From positions 1-58,539 of the forward strand of contig SXPJ01000011.1 of the NCBI GenBank assembly GCA_005776395.1: a stretch of DNA of 58,539 nucleotides, given 5' to 3'. Below the pieces are notes generated by a model. That model did not search any database. It saw only the letters and a program-made list of their open reading frames with translations, and was not told where the DNA came from. Shown piece after piece: positions 50,629 through 58,539 of the stretch (position 1 is the first letter of the stretch; every line of letters starts with the position of its first letter). Origin of the DNA: Bdellovibrionales bacterium. Its GTDB lineage: Bacteria > Bdellovibrionota > FAC87 > UBA2466. The position numbers were made by a program, and so were the translations under genes.

Positions 50629-51195
50629 ATGAAAAAACTTTTTCTTTTTTTAAGTCCCCTAGTACTAACCTTAATGGTGGGTTGTGGCGGAAACGACAAT
50701 GCTCCTCCTCCTCAGCCGCCTCAGTTGCAAATGAATAATGCAATTGATCAGCAACAGCTTCAATCTATGTTTGCTCTGGCTAAAGAGACTAAAAGCACAT
50801 GCGCAGATTCGGGAGCTAACAGTTTAATTCCCCTGCTTCCTTTTATTACAAGGCAACCCGGCAATCCAGGTCCAGGTCCAGGTCTACTACCCTCGCTTCC
50901 CCCTATCTCGGGAGGTTGTTCTAATTCTTTAATCAATTTTATTTTGATGTACATCACCATGAAAGGGGGCCGTTACGCTAATGATTACTCGACTCGGCCT
51001 TGGTTTATATCTCAAATTGGAGGAATCATAACTCGAGTAGGGGAAAAACTTGGACCGCTCACCCGTGATACCCAAGAGAAATTATATCAAGGGGGATGGG
51101 GATTGGTTCAGCGAGATATTATAAATCAACCTCAACTTCAAACTGTTCGGCCCGCTATGTGTTCAGGAGCCGGGCAATTCGGTTTGCCCTGCTAA
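50629..51195 (+). CDS. Pro/Gln-rich lipoprotein, unknown
   Basis: A 188-residue lipoprotein with a signal peptide and lipobox L-M-V-G-C (Cys19). A proline- and glutamine-rich segment follows (NAPPPQPPQLQM), then a helical part with two Cys, a PGNPGPGPG stretch, and a C-terminal part with three further Cys. No family is recognised. AGAGAG stands before the start. It opens a plus-strand cluster of envelope genes. Confidence 0.65.
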   Translation: MKKLFLFLSPLVLTLMVGCGGNDNAPPPQPPQLQMNNAIDQQQLQSMFALAKETKSTCADSGANSLIPLLPFITRQPGNPGPGPGLLPSLPPISGGCSNSLINFILMYITMKGGRYANDYSTRPWFISQIGGIITRVGEKLGPLTRDTQEKLYQGGWGLVQRDIINQPQLQTVRPAMCSGAGQFGLPC

Positions 51196-51252
51196 AACTA
51201 CTTCTCAATAAAATTGTCTTGCTGCGCTATTTTTTTACCCGTCCTTTAAATA

Positions 51253-51301
51253 CTTTTCGTGAGCTTTTTATGGTAAATTTCCATAAACTAACTACGAAAA
51301 G
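51253..51301. promoter_or_regulatory. Imperfect 49-base palindrome before the start of 51304
   Basis: CTTTTCGT (51253) and ACGAAAAG (ending 51301) pair, and an inner TTTATGG/CCATAAA pair closes a 7-base loop; 15 of 21 arm positions match. The element ends two bases before ATG 51304, so the hairpin would cover the ribosome binding region or act as an operator. Confidence 0.5.
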
Positions 51302-51303
51302 CT

Positions 51304-52044
51304 ATGAAATCACTTCTATCTTTAATCACTTCAAGCATAATTATTTGCATCGTCACAGCCTGTAATATATATGCCCCTTTTAATTCCAATAATTCTGATC
51401 TTGATAAATTGGAAGAGGCTCAAAAATGTTTAAAAGATTCTGACTATTCGTGTGCAATTGAGCAATATAACGGTATTAAGGACACTAATCTAAAGAATGA
51501 AAAGTTGTGTCTGGTTTATCTGACAAAGGGAGGGCTGACTCTCAACATTCTTATCAATACTTTGAATCAGAATTCAGCAACAATGCTTTCAAGTTTAGCA
51601 AGAGCCTTGGTGCCATGGAGTGTTCTTAAGGGTAGTGATTTTGATTCGGCTCAAACTCATTGTGAAAGCTTAGGGAGTGATTCAAGTTCTCAAGGGATTT
51701 TTCTTAAAGCGGTGGGGGCCTTTTCACATTGTGCCATTCGAATGGCTAAGGCCGATATAATTCGTTCTACGTCAGATAGTGATTGTAATATAACAGGAAA
51801 TAGCGACGGTAATCTAACCTCGACTGATATTATACAAAACGGGACTGGTGCAATTGGTGACGGCAATGCGGGTATGTGCAAAGTGGATGTGGACACCTGT
51901 AGAAATGACTTAAGTTCATTAGTGGTAAGCGAACTTTCTAATGCAGGTTACAGTGAGTTAGCAGGGGCTATATCTCTGTTACCCGCAGGTGTCTTAAGTG
52001 CAGATACTAATGTAGTAAGAGCTGCCCTTAAAGGAACTTTCTAG
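51304..52044 (+). CDS. Lipoprotein, Ser/Asn-rich, unknown
   Basis: A 246-residue protein with an N-terminal lipoprotein signal; lipobox C-I-V-T-A-C places Cys20. Residues 30-75 resemble a short TPR-like helix pair (LEEAQKCLKDSDYSCAIEQY). A middle stretch (SDCNITGNSDGNLTSTD) is polar and low in complexity, and the end is helical. No family is recognised. A long palindrome touches its start, and the next gene begins four bases after its stop. Confidence 0.6.
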   Translation: MKSLLSLITSSIIICIVTACNIYAPFNSNNSDLDKLEEAQKCLKDSDYSCAIEQYNGIKDTNLKNEKLCLVYLTKGGLTLNILINTLNQNSATMLSSLARALVPWSVLKGSDFDSAQTHCESLGSDSSSQGIFLKAVGAFSHCAIRMAKADIIRSTSDSDCNITGNSDGNLTSTDIIQNGTGAIGDGNAGMCKVDVDTCRNDLSSLVVSELSNAGYSELAGAISLLPAGVLSADTNVVRAALKGTF

Positions 52045-52047
52045 AAC

Positions 52048-53475
52048 ATGAGAAAACTCGTTATCTATTTTTGCTTAATCGCATCTCCTCTTTTTGGAAT
52101 GAAAGAGTATTACTCTATTAGTCGAAGTTTACGGGCGCTTGGGATGGGGGGCGCTTTTTATGGCCTCTCTAACGATGAATACGCAATGTTTTATAATCCA
52201 GCGGGCTTAAGTCTTTACGATCATAGAGCTCAGGCCATGGTTAATATTAATGGCCAGTTGGGAAAAGAGACCCTTTCGGCATTTAAGACTCAAAACACTC
52301 TATCTTCGAAAACTATCTCCGAATCGGTGGATGCTCTTATAAAATATCAGGGAGAGCCTCTCTATTTAGGGGCCAGTGTGTTGCCCTATTTCTTAATGAA
52401 ACATCTAGCTGTGGGAATTTTAGTACCCGATATTAAAGCCGATTATCTTATGACAGGTAGAGAGCTTGATTCGGCAGTGGATTTTACAGCAATTTCGGAT
52501 GCTGGAATTGTAGTTAGTTATGGCCGTTCAGTAATTAATGAAAATTTGCATATCGGGTTAACAACTAAAGGGATTGCCCGAGCTGGGGGACGAACGAGTT
52601 TCAGTTTGGGAGATGTGATCCAAGGTGGCAAAATCAAATTAAATCCAGATGAACTAGGAGGTACGGGACTGGGGATCGACTTTGATTTGGGGGCTATTTA
52701 CGATATTCCTTATTTGCCTTTTGGAGAATCAAATCGTGTATCTATGGTTGTTTCAAATATACTAGCTACCAATTTTTCAATTGGAAGTAAAAGTATGGGT
52801 AAACCCCCGGGACTTCCTAGACTAGTTTCTTTGGGATGGCACTCTGTCTTTTCTGGCGGAGAGATTGTAGATCTCATTCATGTTTTAGCTGATTTAGCTG
52901 AGTTTCAAATAGGTGGAGAGAGTGATCCAGAATTTGGAGCTCGTACTGGAAAATTATTAAAACATTTGAATCTTGGAGTTGAAGTTCCTATAGGGGTTTT
53001 AACTTTAAGAACGGGAATTCATCAGGGGTATCTTACTGGGGGAATTGGGGTTAATTTAACCTACTTCAAGTTGGAGTTTGCAACCTATGGCGAAGAACTT
53101 TCTAGCGGTCCTGGAAGGCTTCCCAGTCGTCGATTTGGATTGACTCTAGCACTTGGAGCTGGAGCCCCCAATAAAGCTTTTAGATCGCTTATAAAGGGAA
53201 CCAGAGTGGCCCCTGGAAAAGATGAAATACAATTTAAAGTTAAACCTAAGCCCCCCGAAGAGCCTAAAATCGATCCCGCATTAGAAATTACTCCATCAGA
53301 AACCTTGTCTCCCGTAAGAGAAAATCCCGATGAGCCTTTATCAGAGTATCAGATTGGTGCGCCCGATGAGAAAGGTTCGGCTGGATCTTTAAATAACTCA
53401 AAGTTTCCTAAAGAAAAAAACAAACCTTCGAAACCCAATATTTCTTCAGATAAGCTTGAGGAATTAACTAACTAA
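52048..53475 (+). CDS. PorV/FadL-like outer-membrane barrel protein
   Basis: A 475-residue protein with a signal peptide (MRKLVIYFCLIASPLFG). The mature start RALGMGGAFYGLSNDEYAMF with YNPAGLSLY is typical of the PorV/UPF0164 and FadL-type barrels. About 14 amphipathic strands follow. The C-terminal 90 residues are a proline-rich, charged tail (KPKPPEEPKIDPALEITP) that is probably periplasmic or flexible. The role is not known; PorV proteins act in secretion of surface proteins in other phyla. The next gene, an M16 protease, begins seven bases after the stop. Confidence 0.72.
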   Translation: MRKLVIYFCLIASPLFGMKEYYSISRSLRALGMGGAFYGLSNDEYAMFYNPAGLSLYDHRAQAMVNINGQLGKETLSAFKTQNTLSSKTISESVDALIKYQGEPLYLGASVLPYFLMKHLAVGILVPDIKADYLMTGRELDSAVDFTAISDAGIVVSYGRSVINENLHIGLTTKGIARAGGRTSFSLGDVIQGGKIKLNPDELGGTGLGIDFDLGAIYDIPYLPFGESNRVSMVVSNILATNFSIGSKSMGKPPGLPRLVSLGWHSVFSGGEIVDLIHVLADLAEFQIGGESDPEFGARTGKLLKHLNLGVEVPIGVLTLRTGIHQGYLTGGIGVNLTYFKLEFATYGEELSSGPGRLPSRRFGLTLALGAGAPNKAFRSLIKGTRVAPGKDEIQFKVKPKPPEEPKIDPALEITPSETLSPVRENPDEPLSEYQIGAPDEKGSAGSLNNSKFPKEKNKPSKPNISSDKLEELTN

Positions 53476-53482
53476 AAATCCT

Positions 53483-54856
53483 ATGAATAAAAAATTTATT
53501 TTTGTTTCGGCGATAGTTTTATTGTTTCAGACAACCTCTCTTTTTAGCGCTAATTATGAAAAGATAGGGGAGAAAAAGCTTTTTAATGGAGAGATTCTTT
53601 CAGAATACAAACTTTCCAATGGGCTTAAGGTTCTTTTCCTTCCCCGTCATGAGGCCAAAGTTTTAACCTTTCAGACATGGTTTGATATCGGTTCACTTGA
53701 TGAAAAAATGGATGCAAAACTCAAAAAGACAGGGTTAGCCCATTTATTTGAACATATGATGTTTCGTGGGACCGACCAATATCCTGATGGGAAATTTGAT
53801 GAGCTTACCTCTCGTATGGGAAGCGAAAAGCAGAATGCAACCACCTTTTTCTATCGAACGAATTATTACGAGAGCATTCCTTCTAATCAGTTAAATAAAT
53901 TACTTGAGCTTGAATCAGACCGAATGGCCAATCTTAAGTTGGATGCAGCTTTATTGGATAAAGAAAAAGGTGCAGTCGTGGGGGAGCTAAGAAGAGCTCT
54001 GGATAATCCTGGAAGACTGGCTTGGGACGAGCTGAATCGTACTGTTTTCGAAGTTGCCCCCTTTCGTTATACTGTGTTGGGAACTGAAGAGGAGATCAAA
54101 GGATTCACTTTAGAAGAGGCTCAGTATTTCTACAAAACCTTTTACGCTCCGAATAATGCCACAATTATTATAGTCGGAGACACCGAAGAGGAAGAGCTTA
54201 TGAAGTTCATCGTGAAGTATTACGGTGATATGAAGGCTCAAGAAGTTCCTAGATACAAAATGCCTGAAGAACCTGTTCAAAAGAGAGAGAGACGGGTTGA
54301 AAAGACCCATCCCCAAGCCACCTCCGATATTCTTTTGGTTGGATATCGTATCCCTTCAGTTAACTCTCCTGATGTGGTTCCTCTTTCGTTACTTAGTACC
54401 CATCTCTCCACGGGTATGGAGGCAAGATTAAGAAAGTCTTTAGTCGATAAAGGAATTGCCGTGTCAGCGGGTTGTGAGGTTAGCAGTGTTCCTGATTATC
54501 TAGAGTTCGCTGTTTCTTTGGCCGAAAAACATCGTGCTGAAGAGGCATTAGAGGTGATCAATCGAGAGGTGAGTAATTTAAAGACTCAAGTAATCAAAAA
54601 AGAGGATTTTGAACGAGCTCTGAATCAAGAGTTATTGTCTCTTTATAATATGATCGAGGATAACTCTTCCATGGCCAATATGTTGGGAGATTATCTTATG
54701 GTGAGTGGAAATTACATGAGGGGCTTCGAAATCATTGATGAGTTTAAAAAAATAAAGCCGATCGATTTAAAAACAGCGGCTAATAAATATTTGAAGAAAG
54801 ATTCTCGATCTGTGGTCATAGTAAGACCGCAACCCAAAAAGTCTTCAAGGAGTTAA
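53483..54856 (+). CDS. Secreted M16 zinc protease, active subunit
   Basis: A 457-residue M16 protease with a signal peptide (MNKKFIFVSAIVLLFQTTSLFSA). The inverted zinc motif HxxEH is present as His87-Leu-Phe-Glu90-His91 in GLAHLFEHMMFRGT, with a later Glu in VVGELRRALDN as the third ligand. Such proteins work as pairs or dimers of an active and an inactive unit; the inactive partner is the next gene, five bases downstream. It is expected in the periplasm, where it would cut unfolded or short peptides. Confidence 0.92.
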   Translation: MNKKFIFVSAIVLLFQTTSLFSANYEKIGEKKLFNGEILSEYKLSNGLKVLFLPRHEAKVLTFQTWFDIGSLDEKMDAKLKKTGLAHLFEHMMFRGTDQYPDGKFDELTSRMGSEKQNATTFFYRTNYYESIPSNQLNKLLELESDRMANLKLDAALLDKEKGAVVGELRRALDNPGRLAWDELNRTVFEVAPFRYTVLGTEEEIKGFTLEEAQYFYKTFYAPNNATIIIVGDTEEEELMKFIVKYYGDMKAQEVPRYKMPEEPVQKRERRVEKTHPQATSDILLVGYRIPSVNSPDVVPLSLLSTHLSTGMEARLRKSLVDKGIAVSAGCEVSSVPDYLEFAVSLAEKHRAEEALEVINREVSNLKTQVIKKEDFERALNQELLSLYNMIEDNSSMANMLGDYLMVSGNYMRGFEIIDEFKKIKPIDLKTAANKYLKKDSRSVVIVRPQPKKSSRS

Positions 54857-54860
54857 TATC

Positions 54861-56285
54861 ATGTTGCGCAAAACTTTCTTTCTTGTTGTTTTAAGTTCCT
54901 TTACCTTTGCAAAGGAAAAGACATCTTTTCGTTCGGCCCCTGCTACGGAAAATGGGGTGCCTGTGGCCCCTAAGGTTTTCTATGAAAAAAATCCTGCCGG
55001 CCTTACTTCAGATATCAGTGTAATTGTGATGAGTGGAAGTATGGAAGATCCTATCGATAAAATAGGTTTAAGTAACTTGGTAGCCGAGATGATTCTTAGG
55101 GGAACTAAAAAAAGGGGCCGAGAAAGATTTCAGGGTGAATTAGAAAGAATGGGAGGAGCGCTTTCAGCAAGCGTTTCAATGGACACTATTCAGTTTTCCG
55201 GAAGTGTTATTAAAGAGAATAACAAAAAGTTTATTGCTCTTCTTGAGGAGGCTCTACTTCAGCCTGCTTTTTCGGAAAAGGATTTTCTTGAACTTAAGAG
55301 AGAAATTTTAAATGACATTGTTCATGTTAAAAACTCAAACAATCGTTTAGGAGGACTGGCGGCAAGAAGAGAGATTTTTAAAGGGAGTCCTTTAGAAAAA
55401 CCTGGTTTTGGAAGTAAATCCACAGTTGAAAAAATTACTTTAGCTGATGTTCAAAGAAGATATAACGACTTCTTTGATAGGCCTAAAATTATTTTTGCTG
55501 CTGCAGCTCCATTTTCAGAGAACGAAATGGTTCAGGAATTTTCTCGTATTTGGCGCCAATTTCCAGATGGAAATAAGCCTGTTAAAAGACTGGTTAATTT
55601 AAAGGTTCCTGAAAAACCCACTCTTATCGTTGTAGATAAGCCCAAAACATCAACGGGTTCGTTATTCTTTGCTCAGCCCGGGATTACCATTCAAGATCCG
55701 GATCGATATACTTTAAGTACTGGAAATTTTTCTTTCGGCGGGGAGCCCCTTGTTTCCAGGCTCTTTAGAATCGTTCGAGGTGAGCTGGGCTGGACCTACG
55801 CTATTGGAAGCTCTTACTCTGCTCTAGGAGGTTTGTCGGGACAGCAGGGGCTTTTTACGATCTCTTCAACTCCAAGCGTAGAATACACATCTAAAACGAT
55901 ATTTAAAATTTTAGAAATGTGGAGATCCTACATGAACGAAGGGTTATCTAGTGACGAATTGGAGTTGGCAAAAGAAAGTTTGATCAATTCCTATCCTTTT
56001 GAATTTGATACCGCTGCCAAAAGAGTCTCTCATAAACTAACAAGTTTTCTATACAATATTCCTATTCTGACCCCTGAGGAATACTCTGAGAAGATAGGTG
56101 AGATCAGTAACCGAAAATTGAAAGCGGCTTTAACAGAGAAGCAAAAGGTGAATAGGTGGCTCATTGCCCTAGTAGCTGATAAAGATGTGGTGGCCAAAGA
56201 TTTAGAGGAGTATCAAAAAGATGTGCCTCAAGATGAGCGGCTTACTATTTCCAAAATCTATACTCCTGATGAACTGGTTAACTAA
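54861..56285 (+). CDS. M16 protease partner, catalytically inactive
   Basis: A 474-residue M16-like protein with a short signal peptide (MLRKTFFLVVLSSFTFA). The zinc site is lost: where the active paralog has GLAHLFEHMMFRGT this one has GLSNLVAEMILRGT, so His, Glu and His are all changed. The R/Y pair and beta regions common to non-catalytic M16 subunits remain (FSFGGEPLVSRLFRIVRGEL and GWTYAIGSSYSALGG). It should form a closed chamber with the preceding gene product. It ends the cluster. Confidence 0.9.
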   Translation: MLRKTFFLVVLSSFTFAKEKTSFRSAPATENGVPVAPKVFYEKNPAGLTSDISVIVMSGSMEDPIDKIGLSNLVAEMILRGTKKRGRERFQGELERMGGALSASVSMDTIQFSGSVIKENNKKFIALLEEALLQPAFSEKDFLELKREILNDIVHVKNSNNRLGGLAARREIFKGSPLEKPGFGSKSTVEKITLADVQRRYNDFFDRPKIIFAAAAPFSENEMVQEFSRIWRQFPDGNKPVKRLVNLKVPEKPTLIVVDKPKTSTGSLFFAQPGITIQDPDRYTLSTGNFSFGGEPLVSRLFRIVRGELGWTYAIGSSYSALGGLSGQQGLFTISSTPSVEYTSKTIFKILEMWRSYMNEGLSSDELELAKESLINSYPFEFDTAAKRVSHKLTSFLYNIPILTPEEYSEKIGEISNRKLKAALTEKQKVNRWLIALVADKDVVAKDLEEYQKDVPQDERLTISKIYTPDELVN

Positions 56286-56675
56286 ATTCTGGGTTCTTTC
56301 TAAACAACGGCTAGAGGAATTCAACGAAAAGGAACGAGATACTTTGGACCCTCTGCCAGCGTCTTCAAACTCTTGCGCAATTGCCGGGTGCCCTGACCGC
56401 AACCCGGTATGCCGGTTTTGTCGCAATGCCGAAATCAGATATGCACTAGGCGGGGACATACAAATAAAAGAAATAGCGTAAATTCTATCGTGTTTTATAT
56501 ACAGTTACCCTGTACCCACAGTGCTTAAACCAACCTAAATATCTGCAATAATTTGATAATTCTATGTCGGAATAAAAGGTCTCTGTAGCCAATGTTCTAA
56601 CTTGTATTCAACTAATAAACCCGCTATAACACAGTGGGTCGTGAGGCTACCATTATTATGTTAGGAGACTAATCT
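56286..56675. other. 390-base gap with a GC-rich patch
   Basis: No gene is assigned. Bases 56375-56455 are visibly richer in G and C than the surroundings and hold two short hairpins (CCGGGT/ACCCGG and CCGG-TATG-CCGG). A reading frame from 56221 to 56481 crosses this region and overlaps the M16 gene; it has no start signal and I do not count it. The rest is AT-rich and leads into the gene at 56676. Confidence 0.5.
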
Positions 56676-57356
56676 ATGAAACAATTTACAATCATATCAA
56701 TTCTTTGTTTCACATTAAGCTATATTTCCATGGCAGCTAGCCCGTTATTAAAATATCAAAGTGAAGTCACTACAGTTGAAGGTAGTTTTTTTTTCACTCT
56801 TATGATCTCAACTGAAGCTCTTCCTTCTCAGGCTCTTGTCTCTAGAGTTACCACCACTATTCCTCACGATCCCGATCTCTTTTCAGATGATCAATATGCA
56901 TGTCAGGTGATAGCTCAATTTCCTCATGCGAAAATTCAAGTCGAAGTTAGAGACAGTTCCAATAAACTCATAGCTCAACAAACTATCAATAAAAGAATTT
57001 CCTTAAGTACTTTTGGCCCTGAGTCTGAACAGCCACCACAAACTTGTAATATACCCATGAGACTTGGAAAAACCCATTTAGATGATGCAGGAATGCATGG
57101 TTTTGATATCCGAATTAAACTTTCTAAAGGATTATTAATTTGGCACCCTTTCTCAGATGGATTGTGGTTAGATGGCGAAATCGGTGGCGATGGAATCAAT
57201 TATATTCAACTTTTATCTCTCTATCCAAGAAAAGATGGGCCAAGAAAAGATGATGATAAAAAAAGTTCTTGGCAATATTTTTTTCACTCTAACGATACAG
57301 GATTGTCTGACTATTATGGGACCGTTGTGATGAGCACTATGAAATTAGAGAAGTAA
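56676..57356 (+). CDS. Secreted protein of unknown function
   Basis: A 226-residue protein with a signal peptide (MKQFTIISILCFTLSYISMA). The mature part is beta-rich with two Cys (ACQVIAQ and QTCNIPM) and a WHPFSDGLWLDGEIGGDG loop. A basic-acidic stretch near the end reads PRKDGPRKDDDKKSS. I recognise no family. An upstream GGAGAC supports the start. It is not part of the M16 cluster. Confidence 0.65.
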   Translation: MKQFTIISILCFTLSYISMAASPLLKYQSEVTTVEGSFFFTLMISTEALPSQALVSRVTTTIPHDPDLFSDDQYACQVIAQFPHAKIQVEVRDSSNKLIAQQTINKRISLSTFGPESEQPPQTCNIPMRLGKTHLDDAGMHGFDIRIKLSKGLLIWHPFSDGLWLDGEIGGDGINYIQLLSLYPRKDGPRKDDDKKSSWQYFFHSNDTGLSDYYGTVVMSTMKLEK

Positions 57357-57381
57357 TAATAATTAGGGATAGTTTCTAGAT

Positions 57382-58146
57382 CTAACCCAAGGCCGATAAG
57401 ATCTCTTTCTTTAGGCCTGGGCCACAGGTGATAAAACTCGATTCATGAACCGTTTGTTTTCCACTGAAACTAAAATAGTCTCCTCCAGCCTCTTTAATTA
57501 AGCAGGCAAGAGGGACAATATCCCAAAGAGAAACTACCGGATCTACCATGGCATCGATTCCACCTCGCATAACGCAAGAGTGACCAAAACAATCAGTATA
57601 GCCACGAACAAATTCTGCTTTATCCAAAATTCGATGCAGCCCTTTTTTATGTCCTGAGGCCTCAAAACAATCTACATCTCCGATAGAAACAAAAGATGAT
57701 TCTAAGGTTGTTTTTTGGGAAACATGTAGCTGATGGCCGTTGCAGTAAGTGCCCAATCCTTGAGCTGCAGTGTAGGTTTCTCTTAATGCCGGTAAAACCA
57801 TGATGCCTAAGATAGGTTCACCATGTTGGAGAAGTCCTATGAGAGTTCCAAAAAGGGGAATGCCTTTAATGAAACTCTTTGTGCCATCAATAGGATCTAC
57901 AGTCCAAACGAGTTCGTGCTCTTTACCCTCCTCTCCAAATTCTTCGCCGCAGATTCCAAAGCCGGGAAAGGCCAAGTTTAATTCGGCTCGAATATTCTCT
58001 TCTGTTTTTTTGTCAGCCACAGTCACTGGGGTCATGTTTTCTTTCATCTCGATGAGAATCTTTTGTCTGAAGTATGACAAGGCTATCTCAGAGGCGGTTT
58101 CTGCAATTTGTGTAGCTGTATTTAAAATGCTTTCTAGTTCGTTCAT
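57382..58146 (-). CDS. Inositol monophosphatase-family phosphatase (HisN-like)
   Basis: A 254-residue magnesium-dependent phosphatase. The metal motif is WTVDPIDGTKSFIKGIP and the second signature is WDIVPLACLIKEAGG; an upstream Glu pair lies in CGEEFGEEG. Within the family it resembles HisN, the histidinol-phosphate phosphatase of some bacteria, but the inositol-1-phosphate phosphatase activity is as likely. If the latter, it would complete the inositol route begun by the synthase at 16.3 kb. It stands alone. Confidence 0.85.
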   Translation of the reverse strand: MNELESILNTATQIAETASEIALSYFRQKILIEMKENMTPVTVADKKTEENIRAELNLAFPGFGICGEEFGEEGKEHELVWTVDPIDGTKSFIKGIPLFGTLIGLLQHGEPILGIMVLPALRETYTAAQGLGTYCNGHQLHVSQKTTLESSFVSIGDVDCFEASGHKKGLHRILDKAEFVRGYTDCFGHSCVMRGGIDAMVDPVVSLWDIVPLACLIKEAGGDYFSFSGKQTVHESSFITCGPGLKKEILSALG

Positions 58147-58539
58147 TAAAGTTATTGTAGAAGGTTATTCCATTTAGGCAAGAAGGCAAAATTAGAAAGA
58201 AAAAATAAAAGATGTATTTCCGTATAATGTCGGGATAGTAACAATTAATATCTGGCCCCGAATACTGTGTAAGGTGGGTGATAAGGGGGGGGATTATTAC
58301 GCCCCTCTAGAACTCTTGAGTGAGAGTAACTACCTAGTCTCATTTCAAATCACTACTTATACCAAAGAATCGATAGAGCTCTAAAAAAGTGTGAAGGCTA
58401 ACCTGAAAGTGACATAAAAGGTGGCACCCTTCGGGTGCAGCATTTAGAATTGCTAATCTAGAAGTAGGGATAAAAAGTAATCTGTCGACGATAAATAACT
58501 TGAAAAGACCTTTCGAATCTGATCTTTAAGAAGTGGATA
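58147..58539. other. Non-coding right end of the window
   Basis: 393 bases without a gene that I can support. It holds the promoter side of the phosphatase gene, a G8 run (58285-58292), copy B of the 46-base repeat (58327-58372) and a GCACCC-TTC-GGGTGC hairpin at about 58424-58438. The combination suggests a regulatory or small-RNA region, but nothing more can be said. Confidence 0.5.
58327..58372 (-). repeat. 46-base dispersed repeat, copy B
   Basis: The reverse complement of this stretch matches 50100-50145 at 41 of 46 positions; all differences are transitions. It is followed by unrelated sequence on both sides. Function unknown. Confidence 0.75.

Noticed and set aside
56221-56481. Reading frame with several Cys that crosses the end of the second M16 gene and the GC-rich patch
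   Set aside because: It overlaps the M16 gene by 65 bases in another frame, has no ribosome binding site and no recognisable domain; the Cys content follows from the GC-rich patch.
1-58539. CRISPR array
   Set aside because: No regularly spaced direct repeats of 25-40 bases with unique spacers were seen anywhere in the window.

Overview
This is a 58.5 kb AT-rich chromosomal segment from a Gram-negative bacterium, most likely a member of the Bdellovibrionota (Bdellovibrio-like). That is an inference from gene content. The window has a TIGR02147-family protein, an FHA-GGDEF diguanylate cyclase of the DgcB type, an HNH endonuclease of a kind often repeated in these genomes, many secreted and membrane proteases, an SdhCAB complex, a mitochondrial-type aconitase and KamDE. 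There is no rRNA and no CRISPR array. One tRNA (Pro, CGG) is present.

Layout. 1-0.2 kb: the end of an IS481-like insertion sequence abutting tRNA-Pro. 0.2-7.8 kb: envelope and cell-wall housekeeping (DUF374 acyltransferase, glutathione synthetase, Ddl, Xaa-Pro aminopeptidase, MlaC, heptosyltransferase, thioesterase, CPBP protease) and a small pilin-like protein. 8-12.1 kb: an AAA+/VWA pair joined by a probable -1 frameshift and coupled to the B12- and PLP-dependent D-lysine 5,6-aminomutase KamDE. 12.2-16 kb: PilZ protein, OmpR-type regulator, degenerate receiver, LolB-like lipoprotein, hydrolase. 16.2-24 kb: inositol-phosphate synthase, then a tightly packed minus-strand run of aconitase, ABC exporter, Ste24 protease and NPP-type phosphodiesterase. 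24-33 kb: barrel protein, sdhCAB, khpA, FHA-GGDEF, NrnA, a MITE-like element, a DOMON-like protein and a cation exchanger. 33.5-42 kb: FtsK without its gamma domain, rhomboid protease, methylmalonyl-CoA epimerase, a secreted protein with a G12 tract, a ferritin-like protein with a basic tail, a CYTH protein, TIGR02147 and FolC. 42.2-45.2 kb: accessory patch with a RAYT remnant, an HNH endonuclease and a toxin-antitoxin pair. 45.3-58.5 kb: M14 carboxypeptidase, GreB, a second MITE-like copy, an EEP-family nuclease/phosphatase, an envelope cluster ending in an active/inactive M16 pair, and an IMPase/HisN-family phosphatase.

The most striking signals are these. First, an A10 slippery tract with an A-AAA-AAG heptamer sits at the end of the AAA+ gene and would fuse it to the downstream VWA frame, giving a ChlD-like protein; it is translationally coupled to a cobalamin enzyme. 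Second, a CDS has its stop codon inside the mature tRNA-Pro. Third, two MITE-like copies carry their hairpin loop in opposite orientations relative to the flanks. Fourth, a 12-G tract lies just after the signal peptide of a secreted protein. All assignments come from reading the sequence and remembered family motifs; no database search was run.
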